A stretch of DNA of 64,000 bases from Coix lacryma-jobi var. lacryma-jobi (lineage: Eukaryota; Streptophyta; Magnoliopsida; Poales; Poaceae), in contig CM019823.1 in assembly GCA_009763385.1 (NCBI GenBank), positions 86,253,104 through 86,317,103 of the forward strand, written 5' to 3'. Of this stretch, positions 12,061 to 22,139 are shown in pieces. Position numbers and translations under genes: made by a program. The notes under the pieces were generated by a model. It was not told the origin of the DNA. It saw nothing but the letters and a program-made list of their open reading frames with translations, and ran no database searches. Numbering within the stretch: position 1 is the first letter of the stretch; every line of letters starts with the position of its first letter.

Positions 12061-12680
12061 TGAGAACATATATGATGAATGATTGACATTGATAAGGAAG
12101 GTTTGAGGCTTTTACCCGGTTTAGTCCATATATCGCTATGCGCTTAATGTGTATGACTAACCGGTGGCGTTGAGTTGTGTGGTGTTTCTGCGTTGGTGTG
12201 CGTGTGCGACATGTGTCTCTTGGCTGTGTTGATGTGCAGGTGTGGAGCTCGGATACAGTGGTCTATGGCGAGGTGAAGGTCAAGTAGAGACGTGCCGTGT
12301 CGACGGATCGGGAGCAGTGAAGGATGGGCGTGCCGTGCGGCGGACGTGCCATGCCGATGTACTCAGAGCGATGAAGGGCGGACGTGAGGCTTGGACTGAC
12401 GGACCAGAGGGCCAGAGGACCAGCTGTGGTAGCTGGCACGTGGCATCGGCGAGCAAGAGCACATGGGGATGTGCGGTGCATCGACCGAGTCGGGAGGAAG
12501 GCGCTGGAGTCGTGTCACTTGGCGGGAGGTCGGACACGGGCATGCGTGTGGCGCAAGTGCCGTCGGCCAAGTCAAGAAGGAAGGCGAAGGCGTTGTGCCC
12601 GGCGTGGAGGCTGGACATGCATCGGCATCGGTGCCGGTGGTCGGGGTGTGCGAACCACATCCCGTCTACGGTGCGGGTTC

Positions 12681-12848
12681 GGTAGCTGAGCCTCAAAAAG
12701 CTACCAACGACGGTTTCTGAGTTTGGGCCTCAAAACTCGGGATGGACGGTTTCCAGGTTTGGGCCTCAAAAACTGGGCTTGCGGGTTTCCGAGTTTGGGC
12801 CTCAAAACTCGGGGTGGACGGTTTCCCGGTTTGGGCCTCAAAACCGGG
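12681..12848. repeat. 36-bp-period hairpin array (5' LTR copy)
   Basis: Five hairpin units start at 12681, 12717, 12753, 12789 and 12825. Each has a loop of the type GGGCCTCA (GAGCCTCA in the first) and a 7-8 bp stem. The stems differ between units yet stay complementary: GGTAGCT/AGCTACC, CCGAGTTT/AAACTCGG, CCAGGTTT/AAACCTGG, CCCGGTTT/AAACCGGG. In this LTR units 2 and 3 carry one stem mismatch each. It lies upstream of the TATA box, in U3, so it would be transcribed only at the 3' end of the genomic RNA. Confidence 0.85.
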
Positions 12849-13100
12849 GGTTGGTTCGAAAGGACGGTCGACGCGTGGGGCAACGAGAGGCTTGCGTTGT
12901 GGCGAAGCTATTGGTGAGAAGGCGCGGCGGTCGACGGTGGCGGCACGTGGCGGCATCAGGGAGGTCGCGTCGAGGCGAAGCTACCGGATGTGCGGGCGTG
13001 GCCTTCGGATCGAAACTGTCAAGTCTGGACGGTTTTACCCCTAGGGGGTATTTGGGACGAGTGCTTAATGTAAGGGCGTTTTGGTCTTCGGACGTGCGCC

Positions 13101-13109
13101 TATATATAT
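13101..13109 (+). promoter_or_regulatory. LTR TATA box
   Basis: TATATATAT preceded by GCGCC, about 1040 bp into the LTR. The same motif occurs in the 3' LTR near 21532. It probably places the U3/R boundary around 13130. Confidence 0.6.
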
Positions 13110-13707
13110 GAAGGGGGCTGCTAGGGCAGCCGCCATCCTTGGGGAATTCTTGGTGGTGTCTCTCTCATTTTGTTCCTGTGAGAGAAGGCTAGGGTTAGGG
13201 AGAGTTGGCTCTTGTTCTTGAGCTTTTCGCCATCCAAGCTTCGATTTGCTGGAGTGGCTTGTAGCCCGACACCGAGTGCTTAATGAATCATCCATTCCTC
13301 TGAGTCCAAGGATCGAATTCGTGCTTTGATTTGTCTTGCGATTTTGTTGTCCGCGTTTGCACGTTTCCCCTCTTTCGTTCTTCACGAGAATTCTTGTTTC
13401 GAGGGAAGATTCGCAAATCCGTTTGAACCATCTTGTGTAGCTTCGTGAGAGTCTTCTTTCTACCGAAGGAATTTCTCTAATACCTCACGAACTCACAGAT
13501 TGGGCGGATTTAGTTTTGAGATCGAGTTCTTGCCCGTTCCTCACCGTTTTCTTCGATTCACCGATTTGGAGTTAGGTTCGAGCCATGATCTCTTAGGAGT
13601 AGCTCACTAACATCCTTGTGATCCCTCACACGAAGTTAGAGCCTTAGTGCTTTTGATTTGAGGGAGATCGGGTCGATTCGGTGGATGAACAGGGGACTGG
13701 TCGGGGT

Positions 13708-14155
13708 GACCGGACGCTGCCTCATAGCGACCGGACGCACCGAGCCAGAGTCCGGTCGTTGAACACCCGCGCTATCCAGTTCGCGCGTGGTGACCGGACG
13801 CTGACTGGGATTCGACCGGACGCACCTCCACGCAGAGTCCGGTCCAACACAGAGAGCTCCCGAAACGAGTTTCTGTGGACCGGACGCGTCCGATCGTTCC
13901 TGACCGGACGCACCTCAGAGTCCGGTCAATGCTGTCAGAAAGCGTTTTGTGCGACCGGACGCTAGGGTTTCGCATGACTGGACGCACTAAAGGCACTGTT
14001 CATTGCCCCCCTCGGTGCTTGACCAGACGCTCAGTTGTAACGACCGGACGCTTCTTCACCGTGAGTCCGGTCGTGAACAGAGAGCTTCCAGAACGCAGTT
14101 CAGCTGACCGGACGCGTCCGGTGCCTATCGACCGGACGCACCAGTGAGTCCGGTC
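13708..14155. repeat. GACCGGACGC / GAGTCCGGTC cassette array (5' LTR)
   Basis: Ten exact GACCGGACGC and five GAGTCCGGTC occur in about 450 bp, in recurrent order: one or two GACCGGACGC, then GAGTCCGGTC, then ACAGAGAGCT or a TGCTGTCAGAAAGCG-like tail. Two further sites are GACTGGACGC and GACCAGACGC; both are intact in the 3' LTR, as expected of CpG-type C-to-T decay. The array lies downstream of the TATA box, in the transcribed leader. Confidence 0.88.
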
Positions 14156-14563
14156 AGTGCTGACAGAACGCGTTTTCGTCCGTATCTTTTGCGTTCAAGC
14201 TCCGATTTGAGATCCACTTTTTGCGTTGGATTCCCGACTCTGTGCTCTACAGAAACCGGGCTTCCCGCTTTGCGAGATTGCCTGAATCCCCCTCGCGTTG
14301 CTCGGGGGAGGTTGAGGTTACCCAAACTCCATCCTGTCACTAGTTGACTTGCGTGGATTTGGAAGAGGGAGCTTTTGTGGTGTCCCGCTGTGTTCCTAGG
14401 GAACATCCACCCATACTCTTGGGTCGAGGACATCACGTGTGTCGGCTTTGCTCTTGGGGTTGATTTTGTTAGGACAGAGGCCATAATTTCTGAGAAGAAA
14501 TTTTAGGCTCCCATTCACCCCCCCCCTCTGGTCGCCTTGCTTTAGCATTTTTGGTCCTTCAAT

Positions 14564-14578
14564 TGGTATCGGAGCCAG
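14564..14578 (+). other. Primer-binding site (tRNA-Met type)
   Basis: TGGTATCGGAGCCAG lies two bases after the end of the 5' LTR. It fits the complement of an initiator tRNA-Met 3' end, as is usual for Copia elements. Confidence 0.85.
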
Positions 14579-14694
14579 TTAAGGATCTCTCTACCTTAAC
14601 CGGTTCTGGATCCGCGAAGGCGACCTTTTTAGAGTGGTTTGGCTTCCGACGTGGTTTGTCGAGGTGTTGAGCTTTTGTTTGGCTAACACTAACG

Positions 14695-15774
14695 GTGCTT
14701 TTCGAGATGGCACCAAGTTCTTCTTCCAGTGTGTCTTTGTCCTTAGGTTTGAGTCTTGGACATGCTAATGAGGACGACACCTTGGTGAGGAGGAGGAGTA
14801 CGGCTCTTGAGGCGGAACGTGAGGTGGATGCTTTGCTGGGCTTCCTAGGAGATGATGAGCATTCAACGGAGGATCGCATACGCGAACTTGGCAAAGCCAA
14901 GAAAGGTATTCTTGTTGCATGTCTTGGGATCTTATCCCAACAATTTGAAGCTTGTTGTGATGATAACTTGAGATATGATGAGCTTTGCGATACCTTGCAT
15001 AGAAAGATCAAGAAGTTGAAATGCTCCATTGATAGGCTAAAATGTGGCCTTTTTCATTGGAAGTCTAGTGCATCTTTACCTTGCACCTCTTGTAGTGACA
15101 TGGTTAGGAAGAATGATGAGCTATGCTTTTCTCTTGCTAGCTTAGAATCTGAAAATGAAACATTAAAATCAAATGCTTCCATACCATGTCTTGTTTGCTT
15201 TGACTTGCGCAAGGACCTTGTTTATGCTAAATCTGAAATAGCCTTGCTTAGGTCAAAAGCTTCTTTGCCATGTGGTTCTTGTGAGTTTTTGCATGCTGAA
15301 ATTGATAAACTAAAATTGACTCACACCACATGTGTAGATGAACTTGAGTATGCTAGGGCTGAAATTATTGAGATAAATGCTAGGCCTTGTAGCTCATGCT
15401 CTTTGAATAAAGATGCTTGCCATACTTCTTATGCTAACCATGATTCCTTGCTTGATGTGAATGGTGATGTTTCTTCCACCGATTTCATTTGCACATCATG
15501 CATTGATTTAGAAAAAGAAGTTTTGGCTTTGAAGGTTTTGCGCGATGATATGAGCGCTAAGTTGGTTGAGCACAATGATATGAGTGCCAACCTTGAGAGG
15601 GAAGTTGAGCTCTTGCGTACCACATATGCCGAGTGCATAAAAGAGGAGATGGAGAATCTGAAAAACACTCCTTGTGGTACTTGTGATCGCCTCATGTTTG
15701 AGAATGAGGTTTTAGCCAAAAGGTGCAAGAGCCTTTGTGCTAAATCGTTTGTCACGCATTTCTTTCAACTCTGA
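14695..15774 (+). CDS. Gag-like ORF1: coiled coil with repeated CxxC motifs
   Basis: 359 codons with the first ATG probably at MAPSSSS (14707). After a Ser-rich start comes a long heptad-rich region. At roughly regular intervals it carries Cys pairs in a similar context: LPCTSC, IPCLVC, LPCGSC, RPCSSC, ICTSC, TPCGTC. The pattern suggests either repeated metal-binding or disulphide elements, or a repeat-built coiled coil. There is no protease or zinc-knuckle motif. It ends in a frame that overlaps the next ORF by 38 bp in the +1 phase, so the two may be one gene broken by an indel or joined by frameshifting. Probably a structural Gag-like protein of the non-autonomous element. Confidence 0.65.
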   Translation: MLFEMAPSSSSSVSLSLGLSLGHANEDDTLVRRRSTALEAEREVDALLGFLGDDEHSTEDRIRELGKAKKGILVACLGILSQQFEACCDDNLRYDELCDTLHRKIKKLKCSIDRLKCGLFHWKSSASLPCTSCSDMVRKNDELCFSLASLESENETLKSNASIPCLVCFDLRKDLVYAKSEIALLRSKASLPCGSCEFLHAEIDKLKLTHTTCVDELEYARAEIIEINARPCSSCSLNKDACHTSYANHDSLLDVNGDVSSTDFICTSCIDLEKEVLALKVLRDDMSAKLVEHNDMSANLEREVELLRTTYAECIKEEMENLKNTPCGTCDRLMFENEVLAKRCKSLCAKSFVTHFFQL

Positions 15775-16717
15775 TGTTGATGTTTCCAAGTCTGCATCTT
15801 TGCAACCGGAGTTGAGTTCTTGTGTTGCGCGTGAGTCTGTTGACGATAGCATTAGTGTCAAGGTTTCGGATAGCTCTTTCATAGCTACTCCTAACCTTGC
15901 TGCTTCTTCGAGTGATGTCCAAGGGACTTCTCTTGACAAGGGTGCTTCTCATATTTTTGGGACTCGTCCTCCCAATCCGGTTTTTTATTGCACCTTTTGC
16001 AAGGAGGGACATTCGCTCGATTTTTGTTTTCGCCGTGTCAAGCACGAACGGCGAATTCGAGCTAAGGCTTTTAGGAAGCCGCGTAGCCTTTCCCATGGCA
16101 CGTGTGCTCCTAGCATTGGCACCAAGTTGGTGGTTGATGCTTCTTGTTCTAAGCCCCAAGGGACTTCTCACTTGTCGGAGAATGGTGTGCCTCCCGGTAG
16201 GCCTTTGTACCATTGCTCTTTTTGTGAGAAAGATGGGCATCAAGAAAGCTTCTGCTATCGGCGTGCCAAACAGTTGCGCCAAGCTCGCTCTTCTAGGAAG
16301 ATGGTGATTCATAGCCCGACTCATGGCATGAACACTTGTGCTCCTAGTAAGAAGCCCATTTTTGTTGATGGGATTTATGACTCCTTTTCTAGTGGGATAG
16401 GTCATGGTCGTGGACATGCTTCTAGTGCTTCTTCTCTTCGTCCACGTCATGCTGTTCATGATGCTTCTATTGGTTCTTCTACAAAGACCTTGGAAGATGT
16501 TTGCCTCTTTTCCCGTGGTACGACTCGTTCTTCTCCTCGAGTTGTCCTTTTGAGGAATGCTTCCAAGGGTGTTTCTCAATTGTATTTGAACCAACATTTG
16601 CATCATGCTAACCCACATGATAAGTTGAGATTTGTGACCAAGTCCTGGATTCCCAAGTACATGCTTGCTAACCCTTCGGGATCCAAGACTCGGGTTACTT
16701 TGTCCTCTTGTGTGTAG
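15737..16717 (+). CDS. Gag-like ORF2 with two CCHC zinc knuckles
   Basis: A frame of about 326 codons, open from the overlap with ORF1. It has two knuckles: CTFCKEGHSLDFC (spacing C2C3H4C, around 15990-16030) and CSFCEKDGHQESFC (canonical C2C4H4C, around 16215-16260). Each is followed by a basic stretch (RRVKHERR, RRAKQLRQ). The tail is Ser/His-rich and ends SSCV before TAG at 16717. This fits an RNA-binding nucleocapsid. The open start is not an ATG, so it is most likely the C-terminal half of the ORF1 protein displaced by one base. Confidence 0.65.
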   Translation: MLNRLSRISFNSDVDVSKSASLQPELSSCVARESVDDSISVKVSDSSFIATPNLAASSSDVQGTSLDKGASHIFGTRPPNPVFYCTFCKEGHSLDFCFRRVKHERRIRAKAFRKPRSLSHGTCAPSIGTKLVVDASCSKPQGTSHLSENGVPPGRPLYHCSFCEKDGHQESFCYRRAKQLRQARSSRKMVIHSPTHGMNTCAPSKKPIFVDGIYDSFSSGIGHGRGHASSASSLRPRHAVHDASIGSSTKTLEDVCLFSRGTTRSSPRVVLLRNASKGVSQLYLNQHLHHANPHDKLRFVTKSWIPKYMLANPSGSKTRVTLSSCV

Positions 16718-19070
16718 ATATGAGGACGCGGGGTGGAGAACACGCGCATGATGGAGCTTGATCTTTTAGATGTGATCAAGAATTGATGGTTCTCTACACC
16801 CCGCCTACATTTGCCTCCAAAGAGGTTTTTGCTACTCGGTGAGCATTCTTTTACACTCATACCTTGTACATCCATGTTCTATGCCTTGTGGTATGAGATG
16901 GTCTTTTATGTGCTCACTTGTATAGTTGTTACATGTACATTTTCTTTTGTATCATGTTGTGCTTTTAGTCTAGCATGTGCTATCTTGTATATCATGTCAT
17001 GCTAGCTTTGTGTATAGCTTTGGTGGTTAATCCACTTTTCATGCTAGTCTGTGATCCTCATGAACATTATGCCATACTTTACTTTATTCCTCCATGAGCT
17101 TTACATGTATAGGTATGATGTTCATTAGGTGTCACTTTTCAGGTGCTAGTTTTGATTAGCTACATGTATCATGTTGATATGATTAGTTTGAGCATTAGCC
17201 TTTCCTCAATTTTATCATGTTACATGCTTTTGGATCTATTGCTATCATTATCTTGCATTGTAGCATGTGTTGAGACCTAGGCTATGTTTGGGTTGATCAT
17301 GTCTTTAGGCTGCATTTTGCTCCATAGTGCTTTATCATGTTGCATGGTAGTCTTGTCTAGTTTGGACTCATATCTCCTTGCGGTATCATTCATAGGTAGG
17401 CCTCTTTTGTTGAGTGTTCACCTTATGCTTTCATGTGACTAACTGTTTTCGTGGAGACCTTGAGGTCACACTAGACGAGACAATGCCTTGTGTTTTCTTC
17501 TGCTTTTGAGTGTGCAGGAGAACAGGAGCCTGGAGAGAGCTTTTCGGCTCATGGACCCGATTCCACTTCTTCCACGTCTTGGGGTTCCGTTCGAGCAGCT
17601 CTCCAGCGAGCACTAGCAGCACCTGGGGGAGCGACAGCATCAGGCGAGGGGGAGACGACTTCGGCGAGGCAGATGCCCCGAAGATTTCAGCAAGTTCAGG
17701 CGTCCCCTCGGGTATCACACCAGCAGGCGGTCATGCGCTTCATGAGGTACCTCCGACACACCTCTAAGTTCGGTTTTTGGTACACTCCTTCTTCGACCTC
17801 TTTTTGCTGTGTGGTCATTTCGATGTGGATTTTGCTGGCTGTCGCTTGAGCGTTTCGTGGCTCTTCTCTTATGGTTTTGGTGTGTGTTTCTCTTTTTGTT
17901 GGGGAAGCATTTTGCCTGTTGTATCTTAGTTGGTTTTCTCCGATACCCTTTTGTTTTGGGTTTTCCTTATAGGCTAGCTTTGCATGCATTTCATCATGTA
18001 CATTTTGCATTTTAGAGCTTCATGTATATAACAATGAGAATGAGATTGTGCTCTTTTTGGTATGCCCTGCTTATTCATGATGATGCTTGTAGCTTAGGCT
18101 CTTTTTGATCACTTGATACATGTTATGAGCTAAGCTATTTTTGCGAATGGTGAACTTGACTAATCAACTATGAAACTTTTAATTTGTTCACCATTGAGAT
18201 TGACAACTAGCATGGGTAGGATGTGTTGAGATCACTTGTGCTATCTTTTGTATGCTAGGTTGCTATGTCTCTTGCATTGAGTCTTTCACTTGCTTGGATT
18301 GCATATTTACCTTGTGCTTAAAATTTGACCCAAGTCTAAGTGAATTGAAAAGATCGAGATGGGATTGCATGTGTCAGCACATCACGGTATCGAGACTGTT
18401 TCTCATTGCACATTTGAGTTAAACTTGAGCCGTGTAGTGTAAGACCGAAACCGGTGCTTTAAGCTTCCGATTGCTTTTCTTGCATAGGCTTAGCCCGGTT
18501 GAAAAGTTAGGCAATGACCATGCTTTCAAACTCTCGCAATCACATGCTTTTAATTTGAACTTGTGTTAATACCGCTGCAATCTCCGATAAAATTTGAAAA
18601 ATAACACAAGTATATGCTTCATTCTAATGCATGATGATTGAACTTTGCTAGGGGTAGTTCACCTTTTTATACTTGAGTTAGCACTTGGTTGATTTCCTGT
18701 CTATTCATGCTAAGTGCTATTTTAGTGGTGAACACCTTTTTGAATGGCTTAGAACTGCTCATATGCTTAATTGTTCATATTTTGTATTCACTTGATCAAT
18801 TTGAGCCTTTGCTAGCATTTGTATTGATTGCTACACCTTCAGGGCAGCACCCTTCTGAGCATCTTTTCATTCTGATTGCTATACACTTGAAGCTGTTGCA
18901 TTGTGCATATCATGCATTTTAGCTTAGTGTTCATCCCCCTAGCTCTGATACACTACATGGTCACTTTTCAGTGCTTTTCACTGCCCCCATATGCTTTTGG
19001 TTGATGACTTGTCTTGTGTTTGTGTCAATTTTGTGAAAAATGTCAAAACCCCTCAACATGTTCCCTTTTG
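16718..19070 (+). other. Non-coding interior of the non-autonomous element
   Basis: A T-rich stretch of about 2.3 kb with many short TTGTGC/CATGTT-rich segments. No frame resembles pol. At 17517-17767 there is a GC-rich island whose open frames do not match any family I recognise. Confidence 0.6.
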
Positions 19071-20379
19071 TCAAGGGGGAGAAGCTATTTTCAAGGGGGA
19101 GCTTGAGTGTTGGCACAAAGGGGAGAGTCATGCATTTTGGGGAGAGCTTTGAGCGAGGGGGAGTTTAGCTCTTTTATGTGTCTCAATTGGTATCCATCTT
19201 TTGGTATCGAATTCAATTGGTGTCATGAGCGTTATTGCATAGCTTTCGTATATAAGCTTGATTTCAGGGGGAGTCGCTTTTGTCTTGCTGCTTCTCCGCG
19301 TGCTCCGAGTGTTTGTGCTCCATTTAGTGTTGAGCCTCTCTTGTGGTTCTTCTCAGTCGGTATCGAGCCTGCTAGTCGTGTTGAGCCATTTTTGTCTCTG
19401 TCTAGAGGGACTAGCAGTTTTTGCTTGGTATTTTCGATTGGTATAAAACCCTTCAGCTAGTTGCGTCGAACCTATGTGCCTCTGTCTTGAGGAGCTAGCT
19501 GTTTTTACCAATTCTTGGCTGATTGTGACTTGTTGCATTCTAATGCGTTGTTTCAGCCTCAATTGGTATCGAGCCTTGAGCTAGTGGTGTTGAGCCATTT
19601 TTCTGCCTCTTCTTGAGGACTAGCTCATTTTTGACTTGGTTGCGTCGAGCCGTTGCCCATGTCTTTGGGAACCAAGTCTTTTGCTCTATGTGATCGAGTT
19701 TTGCTCAATGTTGAGTTAATGCTCTGATCCCTCACTTGGTTGCATTGAGCCGTTGCCCATGTCTTTGGGGACCAAGTTATGTCCATTTCAAATTGCCCCT
19801 TCTTTAGAATTTTCGGTCCTTCAATGGTCCTTCAATTGGTATGACATTTGAATGGATAATCTTCTCATGACAAGTGACTTTGTTCTTTGCCCTTCGATGA
19901 CTTTTGATCACGTGAATGAGATTTTCGGTTTTGGTATCTCAAACCATCTCTTGTGCCTAGTTTTTGTCAATTCAATCATCAAGGGGGAGAAAGAGAAAGA
20001 GAAAGAAAAAAAGGGGGAGAAATTGACCCAAAACCAAGTAAAAAGGGGGAGAAATTGACCCAAAACCAAGTGGATAAGTACCTTGGTCTCTCTTTTGTGA
20101 TGATTGTTTGACAATTTTATTTGAGATTGGTTTTCGAGTGCCTTTTTGGGTTTCATGAAACTCTTGTTTATCTTGACTCTTCGGTTGTGTGGAGGCTTTG
20201 CCCGCTTTTCCCGTTTCTTTCGGGACCGAGAGCTTTTATTTGGAGTTTTCATGATCCTTCCTCATCTCAAGTAGCCTTGTGTTCGCTTTTGTTTGGCTTT
20301 TGGGCACTTGGATGAGGCTTGCCTTCAAACCCTTCCTTTTTGGTTTATTTTTAGTCAATGCATTCATCAAGGGGGAGAT
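19071..20379 (+). repeat. Multiple polypurine tracts (AAGGGGGAG)
   Basis: Purine tracts of the form (C/A)AAGGGGGAG or close variants occur at about 19072, 19092, 19154, 19265, 19980, 20010 and 20043, and finally at 20368 next to the 3' LTR. Two of the last four lie in a short duplication that includes GAAATTGACCCAAAACCAAG. Multiple polypurine tracts are a known Sirevirus trait. Confidence 0.8.
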
Positions 20380-20560
20380 TGAGAACATATATGATGAATG
20401 ATTGACATTGATAAGGAAGGTTTGAGGCTTTTACCCGGTTTAGTCCATATCTCGCTATGCGCTTAATGTGTATGACTAACCGGTGGCGTTGAGTTGTGTG
20501 GTGTTTCTGTGTTGGTGTGCGTGTGCGACGTGTGTCTCTTGGTTGTGTTGATGTGCAGGT

Positions 20561-20782
20561 GTGGAGCTCGGATACAGTGGTCTATGGCGAGGTGAAGGTC
20601 AAGTAGAGACGTGTCGTGCCGACGGATCGGGAGCAGTGAAGGATGGGCGTGTCGTGCGGCGGACGTGCCAAGTGGAGCTCGGATACAGTGGTCTATGGCG
20701 AGGTGAAGGTCAAGTAGAGACGTGCTGTGCCGACGGATCGGGAGCAGTGAAGGATGGGCGTGTCGTGCGGCGGACGTGCCAT
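20561..20782. repeat. 111-bp tandem duplication specific to the 3' LTR
   Basis: Two adjacent copies beginning GTGGAGCTCGGATACAGTGG, offset by exactly 111 bp. The 5' LTR has one copy (from 12241). Confidence 0.9.
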
Positions 20783-21110
20783 GCCGATGTACTCAGAGCG
20801 ATGAAGGGCGGACGTGAGGCTTGGACTGATGGACCAGAGGGCCAGAGGACCAGCTGTGGTAGCTGGCACGTGGCATCGGCGAGCAAGAGCACATGGGGAT
20901 GTGCGGTGCATCGGCCGAGTCGGGAGGAAGGCACTGGAGTCGTGTCACTTGGCGGGAGGTCGGACACGGGCTTGCGTGTGGCGCAAGTGCCGTCGGCCAA
21001 GTCAAGAAGGAAGGCGAAGGCGTTGTGCCCGGCGTGGAGGCTGGACATGCATCGGCATCGGTGCCGGTGGTCGGGGTGTGCGAACCACATCCCGTCTACG
21101 GTGCGGGTTC

Positions 21111-21278
21111 GGTAGCTGAGCCTCAAAAAGCTACCAACGACGGTTTCCGAGTTTGGGCCTCAAAACTCGGGATGGACGGTTTCCAGGTTTGGGCCTCAAA
21201 ACCTGGGCTTGCGGGTTTCCGAGTTTGGGCCTCAAAACTCGGGGTGGACGGTTTCCCGGTTTGGGCCTCAAAACCGGG
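21111..21278. repeat. 36-bp-period hairpin array (3' LTR copy)
   Basis: Units start at 21111, 21147, 21183, 21219 and 21255. All five stems are fully complementary here, including CCAGGTTT/AAACCTGG, which is damaged in the 5' copy. The loop is GGGCCTCA in four units. Being in U3 of the 3' LTR, it is expected in the 3' end of the element RNA. Confidence 0.88.
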
Positions 21279-22139
21279 GGTTGGTCCGAAAGGACGGTCG
21301 ACGCGTGGCGGCACCGAGAGGCTTGCGTTGCGGCGAAGCTATTGGTGAGAAGGCGCGGCGGTCGACGGTGGCGGCACGTGGCAGCATCAGGGAGGTCGCG
21401 TCGAGGCGAAGCTACCGGATGTGCGGGCGTGGCCGTCGGATCAAAACTGTCAAGTCTGGACGGTTTTACCCCTGGGGGGTATTTGGGACGAGTGCTTAAT
21501 GTAAGGGCGTTTTGGTCTTCGGACGTGCACCTATATATATGAAGGGGGCTGCTAGGGCAGCCGCCATCCTTGGGGAATTCTTGGTGGTGTCTCTCTCATT
21601 TTGTTCCTGTGAGAGAAGGCTAGGGTTAGGGAGAGTTGGCTCTTGTTCTTGAGCTTTTCGCCATCCAAGCTTCGATTTGCTGGAGTGGCTTGTAGCCCGA
21701 CACCGAGTGCTTAATGAATCATCCATTCCTCTAAGTCCAAGGATCAAATTCGTGCTTTGATTTGTCTTGCGATTTTGTTGTTCGCGTTTGCACGTTTTCC
21801 CCTCTTTCGTTCTTCACGAGAATTCTTGTTTCGAGGGAAGATTCGCAAATCCGTTTGAACCATCTTGTGTAGCTTCGTGAGAGTCTTCTTTCTACCGATG
21901 GAATTTCTCTAATACCTCATGAACTCACAGATCGGGCGGATTTAGTTTTGAGATCGAGTTCTTGCCCGTTCCTCACCGTTTTCTTCGGTTCACCGATTTA
22001 GAGTTAGGTTCGAGCCATGATCTCTTAGGAGTAGCTCACTAACATCCTTGTGATCCCTCACACGAAGTTAGAGCCCTAGTGCTTTTGATTTGAGGGAGAT
22101 CGGGTCGATTCGGTGGATGAACAGGGGACTGGTCGGGGT

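Larger units (their letters stand above)
12061..14561 (+). repeat. 5' LTR of non-autonomous Sirevirus (2501 bp)
   Basis: Begins TGAGAACATATATGATG and ends GGTCCTTCA. It has a TATA box at 13101-13109, the 36-bp hairpin array at 12681-12848 and the GACCGGACGC array at 13708-14155. It ends in the C-run plus CTCTGGTCGCC typical of these LTRs. The pair at 20380-22993 matches throughout. The small GC-rich ORFs within it are not supported as genes. Confidence 0.93.

Noticed and set aside
12242..13111. ORFs of up to 147 aa in the 5' LTR, repeated at 20561-21542
   Set aside because: They lie in GC-rich U3, occur in all frames and both strands, and are duplicated only because the LTR is duplicated.
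13681..14147. Possible CRISPR-like array (GACCGGACGC repeats)
   Set aside because: Spacing is irregular, repeats are about 10 bp and partly inverted, and the host is a plant; this is an LTR leader array.
17490..17849. GC-rich ORFs inside the non-autonomous element
   Set aside because: No family resemblance, and overlapping frames on both strands; judged non-coding.
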